Shown here: positions 8,806-15,651 of the stretch, one piece after another
Layout: each line of letters starts with the position of its first letter
Numbering within the stretch: position 1 is the first letter of the stretch
From: Actinomadura luteofluorescens
GTDB taxonomy: Bacteria > Actinomycetota > Actinomycetes > Streptosporangiales > Streptosporangiaceae
Length of the DNA: 64,000 bases
NCBI RefSeq assembly: GCF_013409365.1
Contig: NZ_JACCBA010000001.1
Span: 3,472,001-3,536,000, forward strand
Reading direction: 5' to 3'
The notes under the pieces: model-generated
Seen by the model: only the letters and a program-made list of their open reading frames with translations
Databases searched by the model: none
Told to the model about the DNA's origin: nothing
Translations under genes and position numbers: made by a program

Positions 8806-9297
8806 TCAGCGGAACCCGTAGACCATGCCGACGAGCGCGGTGACGGTCCCGGCGGCGGCGAGGAGGATGAGGACGCGGTCCTGCGGGACGAGGCGGCCGC
8901 GCACGCCCGAGGACACCACGACGGTCCCGGTGTCGCTCTCGTCCCCGACGGGCCCCTGCTCGAACGGGTTGCGGAGCCCGGCGAGCCGCCACAGCGCGTC
9001 GTTGCGGAGCCGCTGGTGGGCCGGGCCGCAGGCGAACAGCCGGCCTCTGGTGCGCTCGGTGCAGGCGGCGCCCTTCGGCGTCAGCACCCGGCACAGGGTG
9101 GGGACGAGCGCGAACTCGTACAGGCACCAGGCGAGCAGGCCGAGCAGCGCGACGCGCCATGAGTGCTGCCACCACGCGATCCCGGCGATCGCCGCGAACA
9201 GGGCCCACCAGGTCAGGGCGGACTCCCGGCGCGGGCGGCGCCGGGTCCCTCCCCTCCGCGCCGCGGGCGGCTCCCCTTTCCCCAGGTTCGGGACCAT
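8806..9297 (-). CDS. hypothetical membrane protein
   Basis: This is a 163-residue protein with a basic N-terminus (residues 13-26 RRGGTRRRPRRESA). It has two close membrane helices at about 28-66 (WWALFAAIAGIAWW and ALLGLLAWCLYEFALVP), a central soluble part with two Cys (residues 69 and 79) and a last helix at about 143-161. I recognise no family. It sits between dtd and ygfZ in what looks like a conserved housekeeping block, reading in the ygfZ direction about 79 bp upstream of nothing else. Confidence 0.6.
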   Translation of the reverse strand: MVPNLGKGEPPAARRGGTRRRPRRESALTWWALFAAIAGIAWWQHSWRVALLGLLAWCLYEFALVPTLCRVLTPKGAACTERTRGRLFACGPAHQRLRNDALWRLAGLRNPFEQGPVGDESDTGTVVVSSGVRGRLVPQDRVLILLAAAGTVTALVGMVYGFR

Positions 9298-9376
9298 CGG
9301 TAGGAATCCACCTTCCCCGGGCGGCGGTCGGTCAGAAATCGTCTTATCAGACGATATTCGTCCCAGGGTCGGGCTG

Positions 9377-10363
9377 CTACCCGTGTTTCGCGGGCCGGCG
9401 GCGCAGAGCGATCTGCGCGTTCGCGCCCGTCTCCGGTGACACGACGACCTCCTGCGCCGCCGCGACGCCGCCCGCGAGCAGCTCCGCGTCCACCGGGACG
9501 TTCCGCTTGACCAGCGCCAGCGCGATCGGCCCCAGCTCGTGGTGCCGCGCCGCCGACCCGACGAACCCGACCGTCCGGCCCCCGGGGACCTCCACCGGGT
9601 CGCCGTGCGCGGGCAGCCGGTCGACGCTGCCGTCCAGGTGCAGGAACACCAGGCGGCGCGGGGGCCGCCCCAGGTTGTGGACGCGCGCGACGGTCTCCTG
9701 TCCCCGGTAGCAGCCCTTGTTCAGGTGGACGGCCGTCTCCACGTACCCGGCCTCGTGCGGGATCGTCCGGTGGTCGGTGTCGAGGCCGGCCCGGGGGCGG
9801 TGCTCGGCGATGCGCAGCGCCTCGTACGCCCAGATCCCCGCCGGCTTCGGGCCCTCCGGGAACTCGCCGCGCGGGACGATCCGCGTCGTCGTGCCCGCGA
9901 CGTCCGGCCAGGCGGGACGGCCGTCGTCGGGGCCGCCCGGCCCGGTGACCACCATGAACTCGTCCGACACGTCGGCGACCTCGACGCGCAGCATGAACCG
10001 CATCCGGTCGAGGAACTCCACCAGCGCCGGGGCCGCGCCCGGCTCGACGTGGGCCCACACGGCCTCGCCGTCGTCGACGAGGAACAGGTGGTGCTCGATG
10101 TGCCCGTTCGGGCCGAGCAGCAGCGCCTCGGTCGGCTCCGCCGGCTTCAGCCCGTCCAGGTGCTGGCTCAGCAGGCTGTGCAGCCAGCTCAGCCGGTCGG
10201 GCCCCGAGACGCGGACGACGCCCCGGTTGCTCCGGTCGACGAACGCCGTCCCGTCCTCCAGGGCGCGTTGCTCCCGCGCCGGGTCCCCGTAGTGCGCGGC
10301 GACCTCCTGGTCGGGCGCGTCGGCGGCGACGGCTCCGGGCGACTGCAGCAGAGGGCTCTCCAT
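9377..10363 (-). CDS. ygfZ: tRNA-modifying protein YgfZ / folate-binding GcvT-like protein
   Basis: This 328-residue protein has the GcvT fold. N-terminal features are VRVSGPDRLSWLHSLLSQHL and the diagnostic C-terminal motif KGCYRGQE (K-G-C-Y-x-G-Q-E), whose Cys is needed by YgfZ in folate-dependent repair of iron-sulfur enzymes such as MiaB. It lacks the full aminomethyltransferase active site. The next gene downstream of its promoter region is a Fur-family regulator in the same orientation 43 bp away, in keeping with an iron/redox theme. Confidence 0.9.
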   Translation of the reverse strand: MESPLLQSPGAVAADAPDQEVAAHYGDPAREQRALEDGTAFVDRSNRGVVRVSGPDRLSWLHSLLSQHLDGLKPAEPTEALLLGPNGHIEHHLFLVDDGEAVWAHVEPGAAPALVEFLDRMRFMLRVEVADVSDEFMVVTGPGGPDDGRPAWPDVAGTTTRIVPRGEFPEGPKPAGIWAYEALRIAEHRPRAGLDTDHRTIPHEAGYVETAVHLNKGCYRGQETVARVHNLGRPPRRLVFLHLDGSVDRLPAHGDPVEVPGGRTVGFVGSAARHHELGPIALALVKRNVPVDAELLAGGVAAAQEVVVSPETGANAQIALRRRPAKHG

Positions 10364-10406
10364 GCCGTCCAGACTATGTCGCGGACCGGCGGATCGCGCC
10401 GCCCGG

Positions 10407-10823
10407 CTACGCCTCGCGGCAGTCCTTGCAGCGCCCGTAGACGGTCAGGTGGTGGACGTCGGTCTCGAAGCCGAAGTCGCGCGCCAGGACGTCGGCCAGG
10501 CCGGCCGCCGCGCGCGGGTCGACGTCCTCCACGGTGTGGCAGCCCCGGCAGACGAGATGGATGTGCTCGGCCTCGGCGGCGAGATGGTAGTTCGGCGGGC
10601 CGTGCCCGAGATGGGCGTGCTTGACGAGCCCGAGCTCCTCCAGGAGTTCGAGCGTCCGGTATACGGTGGAGATGTTCACGCCGCGGGCCGTGCGCTGCAC
10701 CTCGGTGCAGATCTCCTCGGGGGTCGCGTGCTCCAGGTTGGTGACCGCTTCGAGCACCAGCTGGCGTTGCGGGGTCACCCGGTAGCCCTTGGCCCGCAGC
10801 TCCTCCTGCCACGACTCGACCAT
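10407..10823 (-). CDS. Fur-family metal/redox-responsive repressor
   Basis: This 138-residue protein has an N-terminal winged helix (RVTPQRQLVLEAV, then GVNISTVYRTLELLEELGLV, residues 15-67) and a C-terminal dimer domain with metal ligands. The HIH of residues 87-89 is followed by Cys92-x2-Cys95, and the C-terminus has Cys132-x2-Cys135, so a structural zinc site is complete. Whether it senses Fe, Zn or peroxide cannot be read from the sequence. It is followed by ygfZ on the same strand; its own upstream region contains a dispersed repeat. Confidence 0.9.
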   Translation of the reverse strand: MVESWQEELRAKGYRVTPQRQLVLEAVTNLEHATPEEICTEVQRTARGVNISTVYRTLELLEELGLVKHAHLGHGPPNYHLAAEAEHIHLVCRGCHTVEDVDPRAAAGLADVLARDFGFETDVHHLTVYGRCKDCREA

Positions 10824-10843
10824 GCACCGAGTCTAGGCGGTGC

Positions 10844-11058
10844 TTTCGAAGTCCCGGCCCACTTCGCTCGCCTGGCGGCTCGCTGTGTTTTCGAAGTCCC
10901 GGCCCACTTCGCTCGCCTTGCGGCTCGCTACGCGACCGAGCCTGGGCGAACGCTGCATCGCTTCGCGATCTGCCCGGTTCCGCTCGCCTCCGGCATCGCT
11001 CCACCGGCCAGCTCACGCGTTCGCGCGCTTGACCGAGGCCGCTTCGAGACAGGCTCCA
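10844..11058. repeat. dispersed intergenic repeat, copy B, with tandem 5' duplication
   Basis: 10888-11058 aligns with copy A at 4706-4880 over its full length and in the same orientation. In addition its first 41 bases are present twice (10844-10884 and 10889-10929, period 45, one difference). The internal inverted repeats GCGAACG/CGTTCGC and ATCGC/GCGAT are kept. It lies just upstream of the Fur gene start, between that gene and a plus-strand small ORF. Confidence 0.8.
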
Positions 11059-11111
11059 GATCCCGGGCGGCGACGGTCCGGATGTCCGATTTCAGCTCAC
11101 GGAAAATCCGC

Positions 11112-11141
11112 TTGCCTCCCCGCGCGGGCGTCGCATACGTT
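11112..11141 (+). promoter_or_regulatory. possible promoter for the 12-codon ORF
   Basis: TTGCCT (11112-11117) and TACGTT (11136-11141) are separated by 18 bases and end 34 bases before the small ORF. They resemble a sigma-70-class pair only moderately, and no transcription data are available. Confidence 0.3.
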
Positions 11142-11174
11142 CGGGATACGCGCGAAAGGAGGTGGTCCTAACCA

Positions 11175-11213
11175 ATGGTTGCTTGTAGGACTCGCGAGGT
11201 GACTGTCCGCTAG
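11175..11213 (+). CDS. 12-residue leader-type peptide ORF
   Basis: ATG GTT GCT TGT ... TAG encodes MVACRTREVTVR. It is preceded by AAAGGAGGTGGTC (11155-11167), an unusually long match to the 16S anti-Shine-Dalgarno region, with twelve bases between GGAGG and ATG. Codon use is not the GC-ending type of its neighbours (GTT, GCT, TGT, AGG, ACT), suggesting selection on the RNA itself. It is too short to recognise by domain. It lies opposite the Fur and nitrobindin genes in the gap between them and may be a regulatory leader peptide or part of a small RNA. Confidence 0.5.
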   Translation: MVACRTREVTVR

Positions 11214-11417
11214 TCGCCGTTCCGCCTCGGATCCTCCGCCCACTGGGCAGAGGTAGCCGGTCGCGACGGTGACCGGCGAATACCAGGCAGTTACCCGGTC
11301 CCCGGACCGATGGACCCGTCCTGTCCGTCGCCCCGCCACCCGGCGGGAAGGTCCGGGGATCGATCATGTCCGGGGCCCGTCCGGGCGGTCACCTCCGGGA
11401 CCGGCCCTCTCCGCCGC

Positions 11418-11903
11418 TCAGGAGACCTTCTTCAGCTGGGCCGACAGGTGCGACTGGAGCTCGTGCCCCATCGCCGCCATGTCGTACGCCCAGCCGAGGT
11501 CCTCGCCGATCAGCCCGTAGAGGCGGTGGCCGCCGGTGACCTCCTTGGCCGACTCCGTCCGCGCGACGACGTCCGTGTGCAGCTCCACGCGGTTGAACGC
11601 CACGTCCCCCACGTAGATCTCGACGATGCCCGTCGGGTGGGCCAGCGTGACCTCCACCTGGTGGTCGGGCCGCGGCCGCCAGTACCCCGTCTCCATGCCC
11701 AGCGGACGCCCGAGCGTGCCGTCCTCCTCGATCTTCCAGGTCCGGCTCGCGTAGATCAGGAACGGCTTCCCGACGTGCGTGAACGAGATCTCCTGGCCGA
11801 AGTTGAACGACTCGATCGTGGGATAGCCGCCCACGCCGGCGCCCTCCCAGGTGCCGAGGAGGAACTTCAGCGGCTCAAGGTCGGGGTGCAGCTCAACGTC
11901 CAT
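11418..11903 (-). CDS. nitrobindin-like heme-binding beta-barrel protein
   Basis: This 161-residue protein belongs to the DUF1794/FABP-like nitrobindin family, a ten-stranded barrel that binds ferric heme and reacts with nitric oxide or peroxynitrite. GTWEGAG at residues 17-23 is the family's GxWxGxG motif, and the C-terminal GHELQSHLSAQLKKVS carries the candidate axial His152. The ATG at 11903 gives the normal length; longer in-frame upstream sequence is antisense to the GIDE gene. Proximity to Fur, ygfZ and DsrE genes supports a redox or metal role. Confidence 0.88.
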   Translation of the reverse strand: MDVELHPDLEPLKFLLGTWEGAGVGGYPTIESFNFGQEISFTHVGKPFLIYASRTWKIEEDGTLGRPLGMETGYWRPRPDHQVEVTLAHPTGIVEIYVGDVAFNRVELHTDVVARTESAKEVTGGHRLYGLIGEDLGWAYDMAAMGHELQSHLSAQLKKVS

Positions 11904-12014
11904 GGGCACCGAGGGTAGCGGCGCGCGCCGCCGTGCGCGTCCCCGTGCGCCGTCCCCTCCGGTCCGGGACCGGCGTCCCTGTCCGGAGCCGGGCGGCGCC
12001 CCGACCATGGGGAC

Positions 12015-12677
12015 GTGACGCCCCTCACCATGAGCATGGTGGTCCCGCTGATCATCGCCGCGGGCCTGCTGGCCGCGGGCTGGGTCTGGCGGATCCGGTT
12101 CCGCAACCTGCGTCGCGCCGTCCAGACCGACTGCGCCGGCCTCGCCGGGCTCCACGACGGCGTCCCGTGCCAGGTCAGCGGGACGGCCCTCGCCGTCCAG
12201 CCCGCGCCGTTCTCGGGCCGCCCCTGCGCCTGGTACAAGACGAAGGCGACGGCCAGCACGAAGACGGGCAAGCGGGTCTTCGTCGACGAGAGGTCGACGA
12301 CGCCGTTCCCTCTGCGGGACGGGACGGGGCACGTCGTCATCGACCCCGCCACCGCGGCCGTCGACGGCGCCGTCCGGACGATGGACGAGCGCCGCCCCGC
12401 GAACGGGGACCTGCCCGGCGTGGACGGGGAGGTAGCCGAGTACCGGTACGAGGAGTGGATCCTGCCGGCCGACCGGCCGCTCTTCGTTCTCGGCACCGCG
12501 ACCGGCGGCTCCGTCGGCAAGGACAAGGAGACCGGCCAGTACGCCATCAGCACGCGGACGCGCCGCGAGTACCGGCGCCGGGCCGTGATGTTCATGGGGA
12601 TCGGGTACGGCGGCGGCGCGGCCGTCTTCCTCGCCTGCGCGGCCGTCGTCGCCCTCGACCACCTCTACCTCGGCTGA
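12015..12677 (+). CDS. GIDE-domain membrane protein (MAPL/Mulan-like without RING)
   Basis: This 220-residue protein has a membrane helix at about 5-26, a GIDE/BAM domain (PF12483) and a C-terminal helix at about 192-214. GIDE features are FSGRPCAWYKTKAT, the conserved YRYEEWILPADRPLFVLGTA and a final ISTRTRREY before the last helix. In eukaryotes this domain sits in the mitochondrial ubiquitin ligase MAPL; bacterial members have no RING and no known role. It is divergent from the nitrobindin gene (111 bp apart). The GTG start at 12015 precedes another possible ATG at 12030. Confidence 0.8.
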   Translation: MTPLTMSMVVPLIIAAGLLAAGWVWRIRFRNLRRAVQTDCAGLAGLHDGVPCQVSGTALAVQPAPFSGRPCAWYKTKATASTKTGKRVFVDERSTTPFPLRDGTGHVVIDPATAAVDGAVRTMDERRPANGDLPGVDGEVAEYRYEEWILPADRPLFVLGTATGGSVGKDKETGQYAISTRTRREYRRRAVMFMGIGYGGGAAVFLACAAVVALDHLYLG

Positions 12678-12687
12678 GGCGTCCGGC

Positions 12688-12786
12688 CTACCGGAGCCGG
12701 CCCAGCTTGATCACGAGGAGGACGGCGGCGACCGCCATCAGCCCCAGGACGACGACAAGGATTCCCGCGTTCACCAACCCGGCCAC
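12688..12786 (-). CDS. 32-residue single-helix membrane peptide
   Basis: A GTG at 12786 opens a 32-residue frame that is almost entirely one hydrophobic helix (ILVVVLGLMAVAAVLLVI) followed by KLGRLR, a basic stop-transfer end. The composition is far from random high-GC sequence, which supports translation. It lies between the GIDE gene and the DsrE gene on the opposite strand. A ribosome site is weak. Function is unknown. Confidence 0.5.
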   Translation of the reverse strand: MAGLVNAGILVVVLGLMAVAAVLLVIKLGRLR

Positions 12787-12827
12787 ATCGCAGGATGCTA
12801 CGCGGAACACCGGACTAGAGTGCCTTC

Positions 12828-13190
12828 ATGGCAAGACCACTGGTCATCAAGGTGACGGCTGGCGCGGACGCCCCCGAGCGCTGCAACCAGGCGTTCACGG
12901 TCGCGGCGGCCGCCGCGGCGAGCGGGGTCCCGGTCTCCCTCTGGCTGACCGGGGAGTCGGCGTGGTTCGCGCTGCCAGGACGGGCCGCCGGGTTCTCACT
13001 GCCCCACGCCACTCCCCTGGACGACCTTCTCGGCGTCATCCTCGCGGCGGGCCGCGTCACGCTCTGCACCCAGTGCGCCGCCCGCCGCGAGATCGGCCCG
13101 GACGACGTCCTGCCCGGCGTCCGCATCGCCGGCGCCCCGACCTTCGTCGAGGAGATCACCCTTCCGGACGTCCAGGCCCTCGTGTACTGA
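12828..13190 (+). CDS. DsrE family protein
   Basis: This 120-residue protein has the DsrE/DsrF-like alpha-beta fold: LVIKVTAGADAPERCNQAF at the start, a central helix rich in Ala, and LCTQCAARREI with a Cys-x2-Cys pair at residues 80 and 83. PGVRIAGAPTFVEEI near the end is typical. Such proteins bind or relay sulfur or act as small redox partners. Its 3' half is antisense to the C-terminal extension of the next membrane-protein ORF. Confidence 0.8.
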   Translation: MARPLVIKVTAGADAPERCNQAFTVAAAAAASGVPVSLWLTGESAWFALPGRAAGFSLPHATPLDDLLGVILAAGRVTLCTQCAARREIGPDDVLPGVRIAGAPTFVEEITLPDVQALVY

Positions 13191-13808
13191 CACGAGGAGG
13201 ACGTCCGGGCCCGGGTTCGCCCGGCCACCCGCCCCGGGACGCGACGGCCGTGCGCTCCGCAGGCCCAGACCGAGCCCCGCGGCGGCCGAGCCGGCGAGGC
13301 CGAGCATGAGGTCGCCGATGGTGTCACGGTAGATCGTGACGGTCTCGGGGGTGTCGAGGATGAAGACGCCGTACTCGAAGAACTCCCACAGGATGGCCGC
13401 GGCGGCGCCCAGACCGGTGCACGTCAGGGCGAGCGTCCAGGACCTGAGGCCCGCCCAGCGGCGCAGGGCGGCACCGGCGGCGGCGCTCAGCAGGGCCCAG
13501 TTCCCGAAGTGGCAGGCGTCGTCGAACCAGCCGACCGTGTCGTAGAGGTCGGCGGCGTTCCCGGCGACGTCCACGACGAAGGGGGCGGTGACGAGGAGGT
13601 CGACGTCCCAGGGGAAGGGCCGCTCCCGGCCGCGCAGCGCCCAGACCAGCGTGACGATCATGACGGCGGCGGGGTAGGCGGCCACCCGCACGCCCATCGC
13701 CTTGTCCGCGAACCGGTCCCATCCGGGGAACGCGACGGCCAGCGCCAGCAGCGCGGCGAGGGCGGCCTTGGCGGCGAGGGCGGGCGGGCGCCAGCGCGAG
13801 GTGTCCAT
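12996..13808 (-). CDS. DUF2238-like integral membrane protein with doubtful C-terminus
   Basis: From ATG 13808 this reads 270 residues (a start at 13844 is also open). The first ~185 residues hold about five helices and the motif GWFDDACHFGNWALL ... ILWEFFEYGVFILD, resembling the DUF2238/YjdF family. The last ~80 residues are hydrophilic, and about 65 of them are antisense to the DsrE gene because no stop occurs earlier in frame. Either the two genes truly overlap tail to tail by 195 bp or a frameshift has removed the natural stop near 13250. No function is known. Confidence 0.65.
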   Translation of the reverse strand: MDTSRWRPPALAAKAALAALLALAVAFPGWDRFADKAMGVRVAAYPAAVMIVTLVWALRGRERPFPWDVDLLVTAPFVVDVAGNAADLYDTVGWFDDACHFGNWALLSAAAGAALRRWAGLRSWTLALTCTGLGAAAAILWEFFEYGVFILDTPETVTIYRDTIGDLMLGLAGSAAAGLGLGLRSARPSRPGAGGRANPGPDVLLVSVHEGLDVRKGDLLDEGRGAGDADAGQDVVRADLAAGGALGAERDAARREDDAEKVVQGSGVGQ

Positions 13809-13854
13809 GGCCGAAGCATGGCCGCCCGCCAGGTCCGGCGGCATCGGTGCGGGT

Positions 13855-13901
13855 ACTCAGGCCCGCCTGAGTGCTTTCGCCCTGCTCCCGAAGCCGGGAG
13901 C
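13855..13901. promoter_or_regulatory. palindrome and hairpin in divergent terC upstream region
   Basis: ACTCAGGC-CC-GCCTGAGT (13855-13872) is a perfect 8-2-8 inverted repeat in the gap between the DUF2238-like gene and terC. A second element, GCTCCCG-AAGC-CGGGAGC (13884-13901), makes a 7-bp stem with a tetraloop 89 bases before terC. The first fits an operator, the second a leader hairpin. I could not match the region to the yybP-ykoY manganese riboswitch often found before terC. Confidence 0.5.
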
Positions 13902-13989
13902 TCGCGGCCGGGGCAGCGGGCCATGGCGGTAGAACGCCCGGAGAACGGAAATAGGACTGCCGACGTGCCCCCGAGACTGGAGCCGCCGG

Positions 13990-15009
13990 ATGGCCGACAT
14001 ACCCGCATGGGCCTGGGGCGCGACGATCGCACTGATCATCGCGCTCTTCGTGTTCGACCTGCTGGTCGCCGTCCGGCGCCCGCACGCGGTCCACATCCGG
14101 GAGGCGACGTTCTGGTCGGTGTTCTACATCGCGGTCGCGGTCCTGTTCGGCGGCGCGGTGTGGATGCTCGCCGGGTCGGCGGCGGGCACCGAGTACTTCT
14201 CCGGCTGGATCGTGGAGAAGAGCCTGTCGGTCGACAACCTCTTCGTCTTCGTGATCATCATGGCGAAGTTCTCGGTGCCCGCCGAGTACCAGCAGAAGAC
14301 GCTGCTGTTCGGCATCGCGGCGGCGCTGCTCCTGCGGGTGGTCCTGATCGCGGTCGGCGCCGCCGCGATCAACCTGTTCTCCTTCACGTTCCTGATCTTC
14401 GGGCTGATCCTGATCTGGACGGCGGTCCAGCTCATCCGGCATCGCAACGAGGAACCCGACGTGGAGGACACCTTCCTCGTCCGCCGCGCCCGCAGGATCC
14501 TGCCGGTCAGCCAGGACTTCCACGGCGGGCGGATGCTCGCCCACGAGGACGGCCAGCGCGTGATGACGCCGCTGCTGCTGGTCTTCGTCGCCATCGGCAG
14601 CACGGACGTGCTGTTCGCGCTGGACTCCATCCCGGCCGTGTTCGGCGTCACCGACGACCCGTTCATCGTCTTCACCGCCAACGCGTTCGCCCTGCTCGGG
14701 CTGCGCGCCCTCTACTTCCTCATCGAGGGCCTGCTCGAACGCCTCGTCTACCTGTCGATCGGCCTGTCGGTGATCCTCGCGTTCATCGGCTGCAAGCTGA
14801 TCCTGGAGTTCCTGCACCAGGACGTCTCCACGTCCGTCCCCGAGATCCCGACGCCCCTCTCCCTGGGCGTGATCCTGGTGATCCTGCTGTTCACGACCGG
14901 TGCCAGCCTGGTCCGCGTCCACCACCACCCGGAGGAGAGGGCCAAGGCCGGCTCCCTGCGCGGCCGCCGGGAGAAGAAGCCCCGCGAAGAGGAGCCGAGC
15001 GCCCGCTGA
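13990..15009 (+). CDS. terC: TerC family integral membrane protein
   Basis: This 339-residue protein has about eight to nine membrane helices and both TerC signature blocks: WIVEKSLSVDNLFVF near residue 75 and STDVLFALDSIPAVFGVT near residue 205, whose acidic residues are thought to bind metal. TerC proteins are linked to tellurite resistance and, in other bacteria, to manganese export that metallates secreted proteins. The C-terminal tail is basic (GRREKKPREEE). No other ter genes are adjacent. The gene is convergent with a DinB-type gene, with a 7-bp gap. Confidence 0.9.
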   Translation: MADIPAWAWGATIALIIALFVFDLLVAVRRPHAVHIREATFWSVFYIAVAVLFGGAVWMLAGSAAGTEYFSGWIVEKSLSVDNLFVFVIIMAKFSVPAEYQQKTLLFGIAAALLLRVVLIAVGAAAINLFSFTFLIFGLILIWTAVQLIRHRNEEPDVEDTFLVRRARRILPVSQDFHGGRMLAHEDGQRVMTPLLLVFVAIGSTDVLFALDSIPAVFGVTDDPFIVFTANAFALLGLRALYFLIEGLLERLVYLSIGLSVILAFIGCKLILEFLHQDVSTSVPEIPTPLSLGVILVILLFTTGASLVRVHHHPEERAKAGSLRGRREKKPREEEPSAR

Positions 15010-15016
15010 CCGGGGC

Positions 15017-15547
15017 TCAGCCCATGCTCTTGGCGCCGTCCAGCGACTCCCGGATGATGTCGGCGTGGCCCGCGTGCTGGGCCGTCTCGGCCGTGATGTG
15101 CAGCAGCACCCGGCGGATCGACCAGTGCGTGTCGGTGTTCCACGGGGCCTTGGGCAGCTCGTGCCGGAGGTCCAGGTCGGGCAGGGTCGGGACGAGTTCG
15201 TCGGTCCGGCTGGCCACCTCGGCGTAGGCGTCCAGGACCCCGGCCAGCGTCTCGCCGGGGAGCATCGTGAACTCGTCCGCGCGGCGCTTCCAGTCCTCCT
15301 CGGTCATCTGGGTGAAGTCGCCCATCGCGGAGGCGCCTTCGAGGATGAAGTCCACCCAGCCCCGCTCGCAGGACGTGACGTGCTTGACGAGGCCGCCGAG
15401 GCAAAGCTCGCTCGCCGTGGTCCGCCGCCCGGCCTGCTCGTCGGTGAGGTCCCGCGTGGTGAACCGGAGGAAGTGCCGCGCCTTCGCGAGCTCCGCCAGC
15501 AGGTCCGCCCGCTCCCCGGTGACCGCCCGCGCATTGTCAACGTTCAT
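15017..15547 (-). CDS. DinB family protein (DUF664), probable thiol-dependent enzyme
   Basis: This 176-residue four-helix protein has the DinB metal-site pattern: GGLVKHVTSCERGWVDFIL contributes the first His and IRRVLLHITAETAQHAGHADIIRES the later His-x3-His. DinB proteins include the mycothiol-dependent transferases and isomerases of actinomycetes. The reaction here is unknown. It stands alone on the minus strand, convergent with terC. The stretch 15548-15651 before the next gene has nothing recognisable. Confidence 0.82.
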   Translation of the reverse strand: MNVDNARAVTGERADLLAELAKARHFLRFTTRDLTDEQAGRRTTASELCLGGLVKHVTSCERGWVDFILEGASAMGDFTQMTEEDWKRRADEFTMLPGETLAGVLDAYAEVASRTDELVPTLPDLDLRHELPKAPWNTDTHWSIRRVLLHITAETAQHAGHADIIRESLDGAKSMG

Positions 15548-15651
15548 GGTTCCCGCCTTCGTTCGTGTCGTTCACCTGCGAGACCACGGTAGAAATCAAG
15601 GCGGTCAGATCCTGGCCTCCATCGCCGATCCGGAGAACTTCTTTGGCCGCG

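Noticed and set aside
13861..13989. manganese riboswitch before terC
   Set aside because: terC often follows a yybP-ykoY element, but I could not find its conserved loop sequences; only a simple hairpin is present.
13324..14928. 534-residue minus-strand ORF over terC
   Set aside because: terC is certain on the plus strand. The ORF is Gln/Asp/Arg-rich shadow sequence.
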